Shown: positions 21,340-33,040, counted from the first letter of the stretch. The stretch: DNA of 64,000 bases from Stropharia rugosoannulata (GCA_028532985.1 JANCIK010000002.1:1488001-1552000); one strand, 5' to 3'. A program made the numbers and translations. Notes: generated by a model from the sequence alone, not told the origin.

Positions 21340-21790
21340 CACGATACAAGGGAGAAAAACTTTAGTCGGATCTGACTAGTCCCAGTAAATCTCAAAATAA
21401 GGTGAGCGTCAGGTAGAAGTCAGTCAAATGTCCGATCATGGTCAAACGTACAACTTACCTGAATCAATTGCTGTTTCCGGTGACTATAAGCTGAGCTGGG
21501 TAGTCAGGTATGTGTCGGGCAAATGTCAGACTACCCCTATACCTTTTCCTCAAGTATCCGATCCAATAGTTACTGTAGTAGTCATGTTGCAGTCATATTG
21601 AATCTCAGGCTATAATCCAGCTAGTCAGTAAATAGTCATGTTCCAGTCGTATGAAAGTCAATTGAATATTCAGGCCAATGTCAGGTGTTTGTCCAGTCAT
21701 AGTCCAGTTGAGTCAGACCAATGTCAGGTTTATGTTGGGTGAATGCAGGATCTGACTTAGCAACTTCTGACAATCTATCTGTAGTCCGAG
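21340..21790. repeat. Degenerate GTCA/AGTCA-rich repeat field
   Basis: The segment is packed with GTCA, AGTCA and GTCAGG words. Longer repeated stretches include TAGTCATGTT(G/C)CAGTC near 21580 and 21640, and CCAATGTCAGGT at about 21674 and 21718. GGATCTGACT occurs near both ends. No open frame is present. It looks like a decayed tandem repeat or the subterminal region of a DNA transposon. Confidence 0.5.
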
Positions 21791-21905
21791 AAAAGATATT
21801 GACAGAATGTTTAATCCCGCAATTGCTGAATTTGAGTAGAAGACTATGATTGATGGTATATAGTGAATGATACTGTAGTGTACGAACATAAGTACAAATA
21901 CGATA

Positions 21906-23395
21906 CTATTCGGAGCTGAAGAAAGCGACCTCTAACCCGAGCGATTTAATGGGTTTCGAGCGGTTGGAAAGGTCAGACACGACGCCGAGGCTCACAAGCA
22001 TGTTGCGTAGTCTCCCTTCCCACATCAATGAGACATCCTGCAAGAACATGTTAGATTTGGAACGGAAACCTGCAAATAGCACAAACATTGTTCGTTGAGG
22101 CCCGGGCTTTGATGACCCCATTGACGTCAGGTGGCATGAGGACAGGGGGAGGTTTATCCACTTCCTCATCCGCAGCGACTATAGACGAGGTTACGGGCCG
22201 CCGCAGCCACCATTCGACGCCCATAGCCCATTCACTCTCGAAGCTGTACACGTTAAAATCGAATCGGGACGCCAAAGCAAGGTCCTGCGACACCCGCGCA
22301 GTATATGCGCTCGAAATATGACCTAGCATGGGGTTAAATAGGGCGGTAATCGTCGTTGGAGGTTGCTGGGGTGGGTTGCGGATAAGTGGAGATGCTGAGG
22401 ACTGTGGCACTTGGAAGGAAGGCGGCGTTGCGTCTGGGAGAGTAGTAAATCGAATTCCAGTGGAAACTGCTTGGAGTTAGCTATAGCGTACAAGACTATA
22501 TTGACTACACTCACGGCCTGCGCTGCGTTCCTTAGCGCTAAAGTAAAATTCGGCACCAACAGATACGCGCCCCTTCAGCCCTCCCTCGACGGCGTCTTCC
22601 TCGTCCACGCGCTTGACGCCCAACCCTCGTTTTGCCGTCGGATCGTCTGCTGCTGCCACTTCATTTGATAATCCTAGCTTGCCAAAGTTGTGCAGTACTC
22701 GGAGGCCGAGCATCTCGTCCTCCGCGCTCCAAGAATACTCGGAACACCACTTTCCAACGTCGTGCTGAATGTTTACCATTACGTTGCTCATGTCGGCCTT
22801 CGTCCCGCGTAGCGATGGAGGGTCCGAGATTGCAGATATAGACGCTTGGATGGTGGGCGTTAGCCGTGTCGAATAAAGAGCGTCCAGACGCCCCGTCGGA
22901 AGGAAAAAGCGCCCGTATAGAAGGTAGTCTACTCGAATTCAGCGTTGACAGATGTAGCATGGAGAGTGATAACGTACCCCGGGAATCTACACGCTCGCCT
23001 GCGAGCCACTCTTCGTTTCGCGCCTCTGGACGTCGCGGGTGGTCGTACACCCTGAAACGTTCAATCATATCCTTAAATCGGACGTTCCCCGATGACCGCA
23101 CGTCGAGGTCGCAAGAGGTGAAAATGTATCCAACAGACCCCGCCAGCGAAGGCATCGCGGTCATGGCATATGTTGTCTTGAAGAGAGCATTGGGAGACTT
23201 GGACACGGAAAAGTGCAGGCCATGTGGGACGGTGAAGTCGAGCAGAGCTGTAGCATTTGGTTAAACAAGGAGAGACACGGCATAGCTTGAGTACCAACCA
23301 CTTGATGAGCGAGTAAAGTTTGCATAGAGATTGTCTTCGTTCCAACCTGTAGCCTTGTAATAGCTACGGAGGACGTAAGATGCAAAGGGGTGCAT
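21906..23395 (-). CDS. MDM10: ERMES subunit Mdm10 (outer-membrane beta-barrel)
   Basis: Five exons on the minus strand: 23395-23299, 23247-22978, 22931-22515, 22466-22087 and 22037-21906, giving 431 residues. The start MHPFASYVLRSYYKATGWNE is the signature N-terminus of Mdm10. The family blocks follow in order: LDFTVPHGLHFSVSKSPN, AMPSLAGSVGYIFTSCDLDV, DYLLYGRFFLPTGRLDALYS, STGIRFTTLPD, FNPMLGHISSAYTARVSQDL and FDFNVYSFESEWAMGVEWW. Mdm10 is a mitochondrial outer-membrane barrel that anchors the ERMES complex (Mdm12, Mdm34, Mmm1) at ER contacts and also associates with the SAM complex. The start lies 75 bp after the stop of the upstream gene on the same strand. Confidence 0.93.
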
Positions 23396-23470
23396 GAACG
23401 CAGTTGGGTAGAGGCAAGAGATGCCGCAGCCGAGAATTGATCTCGGCACAATACTATGTAAAAGTCTACG

Positions 23471-24571
23471 CTACCACATAAAATCCGTCGCGTCGGACTC
23501 CCCGTTCTTTCCAGCCCGTCTAACCTCGGTCCACTTCACGACCTCTGCATTGCCATCCCTGTCCTGATATAGGCGCAGCTGCCTCTGTGTTCCTTCTGCC
23601 GGGCCAACCTCCTCTCCCTGAGACGAGGGCACGCAGGAATCATAATCTAATTTTATGAGCATAACAGGAATGGCGGTCACTCCGCTACTAACCTTCTTCA
23701 AAGATTCCTGTCCATTCAAAAAGCCTTTCAAATACAACCAAAGCAGGTCTTGTCGAAGGTGCCTCATCGGAGGATGTTTCTGCCGCCAACGCTGGTTCGT
23801 AAATGGAAGGCAGACTCATAGTTCCTAACTGCGAGTCAAATAAAGCAAATTTTGGCCGATTATGGCCACTGTATACTTGGTTATTAGAGCCTGTAGAAAG
23901 ATGCAAGAGACAAAGACCTTGTCAGGTTGGTTATACAAGAAAAGACGCGCGTGATAAGGTTAAGATATGACGTAAGAGTTACAGAGGTCCTATTTCAAAG
24001 AGTATATGCTTCACATTATGAAAGAAAAGTTTAAAGCACGCACACAGTCGTAGCAGTGTTCGATGTGGACAGAAAATAGTGTGAAGGCTCCACAAGGATG
24101 AGAAGACTGGGGGCGACAATCTGCGTCGTCTTCGGATTTAGGTATTCATGGGGGGTATCTTTGTTCGGGACGTGCATCATAGATAGCAACAGTGAAAGAT
24201 GGACGGGGGTAGGAGGGTAACTGGGATCACAGGGGCACATCCATAAGCATATTGCAACCAGATCTCAGGTCAACAGAGTGTATTCACAAGATGGTGACAT
24301 TCTCAGATAGCTCGCAAGTCTGTCCGATTCCGGAGTATCTATGTAGCCAGTAATCATTGAACTGTACCATGGCTCCTTTGAAAGCGGCTCGCACAGGCGT
24401 CAGGAGCAAAATGCGCGTTTTAGAGCCAAGTTCAGAACGCGTAGAGAGCGCGAGATGGATCGGAGCAGAGGCATGGTAGTTTCCTGAGACCAACAAAGAG
24501 CAGAAGTCCGGTAGAGAAGGAGAAGGAGCAGGAAATAGAGACACCATCCACCGGGGTCTGCCAATGTGCAA
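23471..24571 (-). CDS. Conserved unknown protein, 288 residues
   Basis: Five exons fit one frame: 24571-24288, 24220-24044, 23990-23937, 23868-23693 and 23646-23471 (introns 47-68 nt). I cannot name the family. Features are ILLLTPVRAAFKGAMVQFND after a possible nucleotide-binding-like strand, FYPPTPVHLSLLLSMMH, a strand APSLLILVEPSHYF that resembles a RecA/P-loop core strand, KFALFDSQLGTMSLP, and an acidic C-terminal part ending ATDFMW. A RecA-like ATPase relative without an obvious Walker A motif is one possibility, at low confidence. The start is uncertain; an upstream exon may exist because HIGRPRW is preceded by an open stretch. It lies head to tail with MDM10, 75 bp apart. Confidence 0.6.
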
Positions 24572-24861
24572 GATCAGGTCAAAGCTATGTGGTTCTCATC
24601 TCGCGCCCGCATAAGCCATCTTCGCACCATCACGAGACGGCAATCTCAGGCTCGACGGGAACCTTCAAGAGGCTTGCGTAATGCGGATATCATCAAGGTA
24701 CCGCCCAGCTGAGGCATCCAAATAAGTTCGTATTTGCCGTTTTATGTTGGGTTCATATGACCTACCATAGCATAGTTTGTAGTTGATTGTGTTTCATAAC
24801 TTCAAAATTCAAGATCAGTTGCTCGCCGGTCACGCACGGTGTCGGACTCGCTGAATGTTAT
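24572..24861. other. Short gene-free spacer before inverted-repeat element A
   Basis: Probable 5' flank of the 288-residue gene. Nothing else was recognised. Confidence 0.4.
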
Positions 24862-24863
24862 TA

Positions 24864-25457
24864 CAGTCGAAATCCTTAAAACCCATAACCGACATAACCC
24901 ATAACTCCATATAACCCATAGAAAAATCTGTCGACCGAGTTGGTTTGCGGGGATTTGCGACCCATAACCCATAGGTTTCCAGTAACCCATAACCCATAGG
25001 GTTTTTCGGCCAAGTACGGGTTTTGCTGCTAGTAAAATGGGGGCCGACCTGACAAAATTATCGACCCGATGGACAGAAACCTTGAGAATTACCAAATAAA
25101 CTCACAATATTTGCCTCCAATGTCTCTTAAGCGTATTGATACCCCTAAGAAAGGTCCCAAACCGTTCTTTCTTGTGAGAATAATAGAATTAAAACTCCGA
25201 ATCATTGTCCGACTTGCAGCGGTTGGACAGATGTAGTCAATAAATGATCTATCTTCGTTGTGGTATGAATACTAGAGATAATTTTGCATAGTACGATTAT
25301 GTTATAGGAGCTGGAGGGATTTGGGACGAGATTACTGGAGTTGGCGGACGAAAAATGTTATAATCTATTTTTATCACACTTCTCGCAACCCATAACCTCT
25401 CAAAACCCATAGCCTGGGGTGACTCCCGATGGGTATGGGTTATGAGGATCCCAACTG
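24864..25457. mobile_element. Element A: non-autonomous TA-flanked inverted-repeat element
   Basis: The element begins CAGTCGAAATCCT and ends with the inverted counterpart AGGATCCCAACTG. Both ends are flanked by TA (24862-24863 and 25458-25459), the target duplication of Tc1/mariner-class transposons. The inverted repeats extend inward into ACCCATA words, with about seven on the left side (24881-25005) and more near the right end (25388-25412), where GGGTATGGGTTATG is inverted. No transposase frame is present, so it is a MITE-type element. It shares an internal motif with element B at 43371-44091. Confidence 0.75.
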
Positions 25458-27363
25458 TAACGACTTACTTCAAACCATTCAGATTACATTGGAGATTGGA
25501 GAGAAAAATAAGCATATAGCGCCTGTGCGGCTGATTAGGACCCTGCCCGAGGAGGTTAAATCAAACTTCAGATATGATCATCAGAGCAGTATCAAATGGG
25601 CGTCCGGCAGTACATCATTAGACATCATCAATGCATCATGGTATAAATTTATGCCCAAGACTTTCCGTAAATTGGTAAAAGTAGCAAATCATTACATACC
25701 GACTTTGAATAATCACAGAAATAGCAACGTACTCTGTCTAAGTAAAAATAAGTAAAACAAAGCCATACCTCATCTTTACGTATCATAACCCAGAGGAGTT
25801 TGACATCCGCAGATTGGAATCCGCCATGTCTTTGAATCTGAATAAGCTGATGTTGACCGGAATTATGTTACTCCTCTATGTATGTAGCTTTTCATAGCCC
25901 ATTCGTCATTGGTTGCCCCTGAGCCTGAACAGCGCATATTAAAGGACGCAGTAAATCAGCCTCATGTTTTATCGGAGGTAAGGTGCCTCTGGAAATGATG
26001 ATGGCTTTTTTTATAGCTTATAAGCACTTCCTTAATAGATCGCTCAAACCTAAGTATGTGGATTTTACACCAAGAATGAAATGTTTAAATTGTTCAACGC
26101 CTCCGTTCTCCTTCTCCGTGTCAATTAGGCATTATATTGTCCTATTAACTTATGATTTTAAATCAGATTCCATTTTTCTAACAACATCCAGGCACGGGCG
26201 AGATCCACACATGTAAGTAACGTCTTTGTACACTGCTTCCACCATTCTGACAAGGTAAAACATTAAAGTAGGCAATGCGCTGAGTGAGCAGACTTGAAAG
26301 CTTCATTGAAATTACGATAGCAGCTGAAACTGACATCTGGCTCGCTTGAGAGAGGCAGATTCCGCCAAAAAGTACTTCAATCCAACTTCAATCCAGGACT
26401 GCTTCACGTAGTCGTGTAACTGATATATTTTAAAGATTGAAGAAGAATAAGGTAAAGAACGTACTAAGACTCAGACATATGGCACGAAGTAATATGTAGG
26501 TGGGAAGCGATTGTGCAGACAATTCAATTGTTCTTCTCAGACTGGATGACTTCCCGCAGGGGTTTTGGAATTAAATATTGTGCAATAAAAGATGCTGTAA
26601 TTTAAATTATTGTATTTATAAATCAACCATCTTCCGCGCGGCTGCCGGCAGTTGCCGATTTTCAAGTTTACAGCCATAATAATAAGCCATGACAAACCTA
26701 TGATGCGGACGCCAGGGAAGTTCGCGTTGGGGCGCAAATACAAGCAGCGCCAAAGGTCATCGACATAATAGCCTCTAGAGCTGCTTTTGCACACAAAATA
26801 AAAAAATCTTGACTAGCTACTTGAGCCCACAAGCCCATGGGCGCTTGTGGGCGCTTAGAATTCAATTCAATTTGAAATGAAGTAAGCACTGCCTATATTG
26901 AATGCAATTTCTAAGCCGCACTGCTCCTCGCACTCGTTTAGCATATCTCATAACATCAGAGGCGCTTGTTAATTACCAGCAATGAGGCTACTCTTTTGCA
27001 CAATATGCCGCCTTGCAGAACGGAAGCATGTCTTCAGACAGTACAAAGACAATACGCAACAGGTCTGTACTATGTAGAGTCAGGTGGAGCGCCGCACACA
27101 AAGTGGCAAAGACTTAGCACCAATCCTCGCGACGAACCAGTTCGAATCTGGGCATATGAATCTAATAGATCTAAAGTCTATAGTCCTCCTTCGAGGCAGT
27201 ACAAGAAAAAATGCTATTCTTTCATTGTTCTTACTGTTCCAAATATCATTCACTCGTTTGCCTTGAAAGTGTATGTCTGTCGAAGGCAATCCGGGGTGAC
27301 TTACTTAAACGGTTTGTGCCCCGAACTGCCAGCTAGTACGCCGATCAACTGAGATCGACCTAC
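25458..27363. other. Gene-poor AT-rich region
   Basis: Scattered short frames have no recognisable protein features. The stretch looks like decayed intergenic or repeat DNA. A tRNA-like T-loop near 27,130 was examined and rejected. Confidence 0.4.
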
Positions 27364-27708
27364 CCTTGTTTAGGTCCCTCAATTCCCTAGGACGACACTG
27401 TATAGCATGCAGCATGTCGAGAGCGCCAGGCAGCTGCATGTTGTGTACAATGCCTGCTTGCAGACTCGGCCTCACGTCAAGTTCCCGGCGAAGACGGAGT
27501 AGAAGAGTGAATGCGAAACTAGTCATTCTGTAAAGCTTTCCCAGTCCACAAATGTGTGGTAGTACTATACTTGCCTGTCGACCAGATGACCCGGCTCTCC
27601 GTGATACAGCGCTGCACAGATTGATGCAACCCCTTCCGGTCCATTCTGAACTATGGCGTTCGGAATAAGAGCGAGGAAATATGTCAGACCGCGGTCATTC
27701 CCAAGCTT
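27364..27708 (-). pseudogene. Gene fragment with GC-AG intron, unknown
   Basis: Two exons on the minus strand (27708-27575 and 27527-27364) join across a 47-nt intron with the AG|GCAAGT donor typical of GC-AG introns and a TTTACAG acceptor. The joined frame reads KLGNDRGLTYFLALIPNAIV, then VASICAALYHGEPG, MTSFAFTLLLRLRRELDV and LQAGIVHNMQLPGALDMLH, ending PRELRDLNKG at a possible GTAGGT donor. It looks like an internal piece of a helical protein. A TGA lies just upstream in frame and I found no clear start or end, so it is probably a relic or part of a gene whose other exons I could not place. Confidence 0.4.
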
Positions 27709-28178
27709 TCAATGCCCCAGGCTTGTCTGATAGGTGCCCTAATGCCCAAAAAATAACAAAGGCCGCGCCGAAACCACGAGCGTTTCCTGGATCGCAAGAA
27801 ACCATATGGCCCGCTGCGCTACCTCTAACCCACGCCAATTTAAAAATTGCGTGACTTTCTTCTTAACTGGCTAAATTTTTTGAGCCCTTAACAACTGGAA
27901 CTGACCATGAGAATGATAGAACTTGCGATAAGCATACCATTGCGCTTCGGACTACATTATAGAAGAGAGCCATATCGGATGTTTCTCCGCACTGCCAGAG
28001 ATGCATCACTCAACCCTACAACCAAATCTCGGCCACCTTCGCGCGCGGTGCGCCGGCATGCAGGAGCAAGCATGGCAATGATCTCCAGGATTATGAACAA
28101 CGAAGTTGGTGGTTATCGATCCTTTATTCCAAGTACTAGCCCATTCGTACTTCTCAAGAGCTAAAGATGTTCTACAGT
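27709..28178. other. Spacer 3' of PCH2
   Basis: No convincing gene. A short plus-strand frame at 27907-28164 is basic and low-complexity and is probably chance. Confidence 0.4.
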
Positions 28179-30045
28179 TTACAGTAGCCTTTCGCGCTCG
28201 GTCATTTGATCATTGACGGCTTTCTCCATGCCATCGAGCCATAGTTCCACGGGAGCGCTGACCCGTTGATTCGGACTTTGGGAGGCCGCATGAATCAGGC
28301 TCAAACTTCCAACACCAATATATCTAGCCAGGGCTAGAACAGGCAGCCGTCGGAGCGCTCGGCCTGACATACCTTGAGCCTAGTTAATGATGAAATATCT
28401 GATCAGTCGCTTTGAACACAATAGGCACCAAGGCGCTGTCTCTCACTCGACATCGTGTGGCCAGTGCAAATAAACGCAAGCCCACGTTTTTCGACCGTTC
28501 CTGTGGGTCGGTGAATTCCGATTTGATAGTATTAGACTTGTTCACAAGCTCAAAAATCTGGACTTGTTTCAAAGAGGGGACCGTCTAAAGAAAGAAGTGG
28601 GAACTTGCTTCACAGTATGATGAAAGGGCTACACTTACGACTTTCTCGACAATCCCTTTGGAAACAATTTCGCACAGGCAGGAGCGTAGAATTTCGTATA
28701 CGGCTTCTCGTGAAGGTAAATCAATGTATTGAATGATATCAGCACGATCAACAAAGGCAGTATCTTTCCAAAATATAATCAGACTCATGATAAAGATCCC
28801 AAAAGGCAGCATGTCATACCGATTGCTTTCACGAGATTACTTGTTGACATTACGAGAACATTTTTGCGCTGCTTCAACTTATCTAATTGGGTTAAAAGTG
28901 CATTGACGACCTTGATGCACACTCAGGAGTGCAACGCATACTGTCATTAGAGTGGACATACCCGCAATCCATCAGATGGTTCCGTGCCTGCCATCGCGCC
29001 CGCTCGTGCAGCTGTGAGAGACTCGACCTCATCTACCCATTTTCATGTTAGCGACTGCGCATACATCTACATGACAAAACTTTCACCGATCAGAACGACG
29101 ACGAAACTGTCCTCTTCTTCCACTAGCTCAGTGATACTCGTGAACAACCGCTGAACTAATTTCCCTGATTCCGAGAACCATTTAGAGAACAGGGAGTGCG
29201 AATTGATTTCCAGAAGACGGGTATGAGAATACCTGTCCAGACACACTGTTTTTAGACCAATACCCGAGTCAAGGTGATCATACAAATGCGGGTATGACAT
29301 ACCGATGTGATAAACGGATTGATAGTTTTTGCGCCAGAGCGCGACAAAGCGAGGTTTTTCCCGTCCCAGGTGGGCCATGCAGGAGGACAACTCTATTCCA
29401 TGAAATCAGATTGACTAAGAGCGCGGGCGGCAACGCGGTTAACGGATAAAAATGCAAATAATTGCCGAATAACGCACAGTCAACATTTGCATCGCTAAAA
29501 ACCATAGTGGCGTGGATATAATCAAGGAGCTTCATCTTGATATCTCCGGCATAGATCAGAGAGTCCCAGAGGCCCTCATAGCCGCGGCTCGGTAGCTCAC
29601 AGACACTCGCGGCCATCGTATCGTCTTCCTCGTTTCTGCCACCGGTGCTGTTCGAGAATTCCTCAAACGCATCGCCATCGCAAGGCTGGTAGACATGGAT
29701 CTGCACGGCCATCTCTTCCATTGGTAATGATGGGGATGGGCACGTTGACTCGCACACGGCAATTCGCTCCACGGACGATCCCAGTTCAGGAACATCTTCC
29801 CAGCCCTCGAGCACGGACGGCAGATGCACCCGCTGCAGCGAGTCTACGTAGGCTCGCACAAGGCTACGTATGCTTTCAAAACGAGCCGAAGAGCGGGACT
29901 TCAGCCGCACTTCGACTGCCAGCCAAAAAAAAAATGCATCGTAAATATCGTGTAAGAGTAAGCAGAGGTCGCGATTCGACCCACCGTGAACAGTCCACTT
30001 GGACTTGACATTCTCTGGAATACTGTCAGTGTTTTGCGGATCCAT
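28179..30045 (-). CDS. PCH2: Pch2/TRIP13 AAA+ ATPase
   Basis: Seven exons: 30045-29303, 29232-29087, 29032-28962, 28910-28820, 28763-28639, 28584-28447 and 28379-28179. They join into 504 residues. The N-terminal domain (about 220 residues) is followed by Walker [12 protein letters not shown], Walker [17 protein letters not shown] (intron within the motif), [15 protein letters not shown], the sensor/arginine-finger region [15 protein letters not shown], and the C-terminal [14 protein letters not shown] motif typical of this family. Pch2 remodels HORMA-domain proteins (Hop1, Mad2) and acts in the meiotic recombination checkpoint and in spindle checkpoint silencing. MDPQNTD was taken as start because it gives normal length; an upstream in-frame ATG at 30150 would add 35 residues. 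Confidence 0.93.
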
Positions 30046-30570
30046 GGTAATCGGAGGATAGAAGGTGACTTCTGCGTGCTTGCCGCGAGGCTGCCACAAG
30101 TAAGCTGCAACGTTGATGTGTTTACGGCAGTCAGAACATGGCTTGCACATTGCGCGATACGCGAAGCGGCGCGTGTATTAGTCACGTGATAGTTATTTCA
30201 GGGTCCGCCGTCATCTTAAGATCTTAAGCGCTTATGTAAAGTCACCCACAAACCGCCCAATTAGGCAGGACCCGATTAATAGTGTATTTTGGCGCACATT
30301 GCCCTATTGTTTTGTCTCGCAGCAGTGCCCGCTGACAAAAACCAAAAATTATAATTTGTGATTTTAAAGTTACAGATTAATAAGTAGTATACAGATACAA
30401 TTACGATAAGGTCGCGAAACACCGTACAACAAACCTTTGGGAGCGCCATGTACCGTACGATACTAGGCAGAAACTGCCGTCGGTCTAAAAATAATACTCG
30501 GCATAAGTGTCGACGTGGGTAATGATCAGCTCGCCCACATACCATGTCGTCCCAGGCGTAGTCGTTAGTG
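30046..30570. other. Spacer between PCH2 and zinc-finger gene
   Basis: AT-rich, with no gene recognised. It holds the PCH2 promoter side and the 3' flank of the zinc-finger gene. Confidence 0.4.
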
Positions 30571-31686
30571 TTAGTCTGTGGGGTAGGCCACCGCCGGTCG
30601 TGGAGCGCACGGGACTTTCGGGTGTACCCGCTTCATATGCTTGCGACGACAAGCAGGATCCGAGAAGCGCACTGGACAGGCTTCTACCTTGCAGGCATAT
30701 CTTTTTATGTGAGTACTAACAAAGCAATCAATTGCGCTGTTTCGAGAACAAAGACTGGCTTGACTCACTGCACTGCATCTGTATGGATTTGCATCGAGCT
30801 TTTCTGTAGTCAAAACGAGTCATGAGCGACCGGAAGATATGCAACAAATAACAAACATACCTGGGGGAACCTCTTGCCGCAGAAAGAGCACGGCCATTTC
30901 CTGACAAGAAGAATCAGTAATATGTAGGTGATTCTTGTAAACCACGAACCGTATCCTGAGGTGTTTGGTGGCTATGTGCCGTACAACGGCTTGCTTAGAC
31001 TGCCTGTGCCTGCACAGGGTGCACTCGAAGAGCTTGACACCCTTCTTTCCAAGCAAGTTGAGTGGCGTACAATAATGCAGCCACGGCTTCTCGTCGTAGG
31101 CAGGTGTGAGTGAACGCGTCCTGTAAGCGTTTAGGTCGTTGGAAGAAAGGCCTGGCCAGGTGGCCGGACCAAGGGTCTGCTCGGAGACCGTTGTGTAAAC
31201 GGTAGCAGGGCTCGCTGAGCCATCTGAAGAGCGATAGGACAGGTCGTCTTCGTCCTGCACCATTATCGGGCTACCTGACGTTGATGGTGTAGCCGACCTT
31301 GCCCTTAAAAATACACATTTGATATCAGATCACTTTATCAGACGGGACTTTGCATCTATGTACTTACTGTTCACTTGGCGGTTGAGTACTCGCCGATGTT
31401 TCGGGCGAAGAGGGGGGAGTCCTGTTGAGTTATCAGTCTGAAAAAAGTAGTATTAGCTTCAGGGGTATTGAAGAACTCACTCATGCAGTCCGACAAAGCC
31501 GAGGTCAACGAGAGAAAACAATGTCTGGGGACCATTCCTCCTGGATGGTTGCGGGGTGGGCAGCGTCAGCGATTTGAAAAAACGTGGCTGCCGGGAAAGG
31601 CTAATGGGGACGACGTTAACGGGAGACGATGAAGAAGACGGTATCATGCACTGACAAGCGCCCATAGCGGGCATCATAGAAACCAA
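30571..31686 (-). CDS. C2H2 zinc-finger protein
   Basis: The exons are only partly resolved. The start MVSMMPAMGACQ at 31686 splices through a short exon (frame PPSSPETSAST) into the exon containing MVQDEDDLSYRSSDG and FECTLCRHRQSKQAVVRHIATKHLRIR, a C2H2 finger. A further splice gives KWPCSFCGKRFPQ, and the last exon contains RYACKVEACPVRFSDPACRR and KHMKRVHPK before the end AYPTD. This makes two to three C2H2 fingers at the C-terminus behind a Ser/Pro-rich N-terminus, the layout of a small fungal transcription factor. The junction between the RFPQ exon and the last exon (between about 30,730 and 30,860) could not be made in frame with confidence. Confidence 0.65.
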
Positions 31687-32193
31687 GGGAAGTAGATTCG
31701 GTGAGGAAGTTGGTTGAGTGATTCATGGTTGATGGGGGAAGGATGGCAAGACAAGTTGAACAAAAGGTTGCTTCTTGGGGTGCTTATATATTGTGATCCC
31801 AGAGGCACCCACAGAAGGATAAGGGAATATGAACCGAATCTGCCATTTTACTAAGTATTCAGCGTTGTCCCGATTTGAGAAATTCCCAGGAACTATTTAG
31901 GTAACTGGCACCGGTTATTCCAATTTGTGTCTCTCCGCCAGATCTGAACCAGACAGCGCTTTATCTAGGCAAGTAAAAATAAAAATAAAGGTATGCAGGT
32001 TCATTGATACGCTGATAACTACAATTATATGATTGTGGTTTCACGATCGAATCAAGACGTGACCTCACGGAGCATGCTGTACACTTACCAGTCGGGTAAA
32101 ATAATTCAAACCAATCCAATAGAGTCAGCTTGATGATAGAGAGAGTGAGTCAAAGTGCCACAAGCGCGCAGCAATGCAGGCCGCTCACAAATA
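31687..32193. other. Spacer between zinc-finger gene and RNR-inhibitor-like gene
   Basis: Probable promoter of the zinc-finger gene on the left and 3' flank of the next gene on the right. No further feature was seen. Confidence 0.4.
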
Positions 32194-32876
32194 TCAGTCA
32201 AAAGACATGGGCTGGAAATCTGGCTGAGATACTTGGCTCCAGTCGTCTTCTTCGTCGATAGGAGGAGATCTGGTGGATTCATTGCTCGGCGGGGAAGCCG
32301 CGAATGCGAGGGCGCCCACAGGAAGCGACTGGGTTTGGGTAAAACCTCTTCTGTTAGCGCGCAGAGGTTTGATTTGCCGGTTTGATATAGAGTCTGGTTG
32401 TCCAGCCGGCGGGACATGCACTGTAGATGAGTCATCATGCGGGTGGGAGTTGGCCTCGGAGTCCCCGTCAGTGACGGAGCGCGCTCGTTTGCGCGTAGCG
32501 GCGGGCGATGATCCTCTGCGTAACGTGTCGGCGTTAGCATATACGTCGCACATAGTGTCGTTCATTGAACTGAATATTGATCCCGTGGACTGGGCCTTGG
32601 AGAAGGCAGACGGGGCAGTCCGGTAGCCTTCTGTGACACCTACCGACGCGTCTTACGCGTTAATGACCGCCAAAACACAGATGAATCTAGCATACTCTTT
32701 CGGACACGCGACCCGGCGTTTCGCAACAGCTGGAAGAGTTCGTCAGGCGTGCTGGTGGACGCGTCAGCCGGCATTTGGGGCGCATGCATCGGCACTTACT
32801 CGGAGGACGCGTGTGGCCTGCTGGAAAGGGCATGGGCGTCGTGCACGTCGTCGGTGAGGAGCCGTTTTGCGGCCAT
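32194..32876 (-). CDS. Small basic protein, ribonucleotide-reductase-inhibitor-like
   Basis: Three exons (32876-32800, 32751-32696 and 32639-32194) join exactly into 192 residues. The notable motif lies across the second intron: LFQLLRNAGSRVRK joined to SVTEGYRTAPSAF. An R-V-R-K-x-V-x-x-G-Y core is what I remember from the fungal ribonucleotide reductase inhibitor family (Spd1/Dif1/Sml1 group), which controls dNTP synthesis by binding or relocating RNR subunits. The rest is polar and disordered, with a basic RKRARS cluster that could be a nuclear signal, and an acidic end (DEEDDWSQVSQPDF). The assignment is tentative because it rests on one short motif. It is divergent from the kelch gene, 164 bp apart. 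Confidence 0.55.
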
Positions 32877-33040
32877 GGTTGTTAGAGACAGGTCTCGGTC
32901 GCGCGGCTTAGAGCAAGGTGACATTGGTCACGTGCTCGGGCCGGGCGGTGGGAAGGCGGGCAGCTGGGTTGTGACGGCGAGCAACGGCCGCAACGGTTGG
33001 ATCCCGCCCTGCACCTCCGCAGGCACGGCTGGTCGCCCCA

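Noticed and set aside
24880..25015. Telomere-like AACCCATA repeats
   Set aside because: The array lies inside a precise TA-flanked inverted-repeat element, is short and imperfect, and differs from the TTAGGG-type repeat expected in fungi.
27080..27160. tRNA-like T-loop (CAGTTCGAATCTGG)
   Set aside because: The T-stem is imperfect, and no matching acceptor stem, D-arm or anticodon arm could be folded around it.
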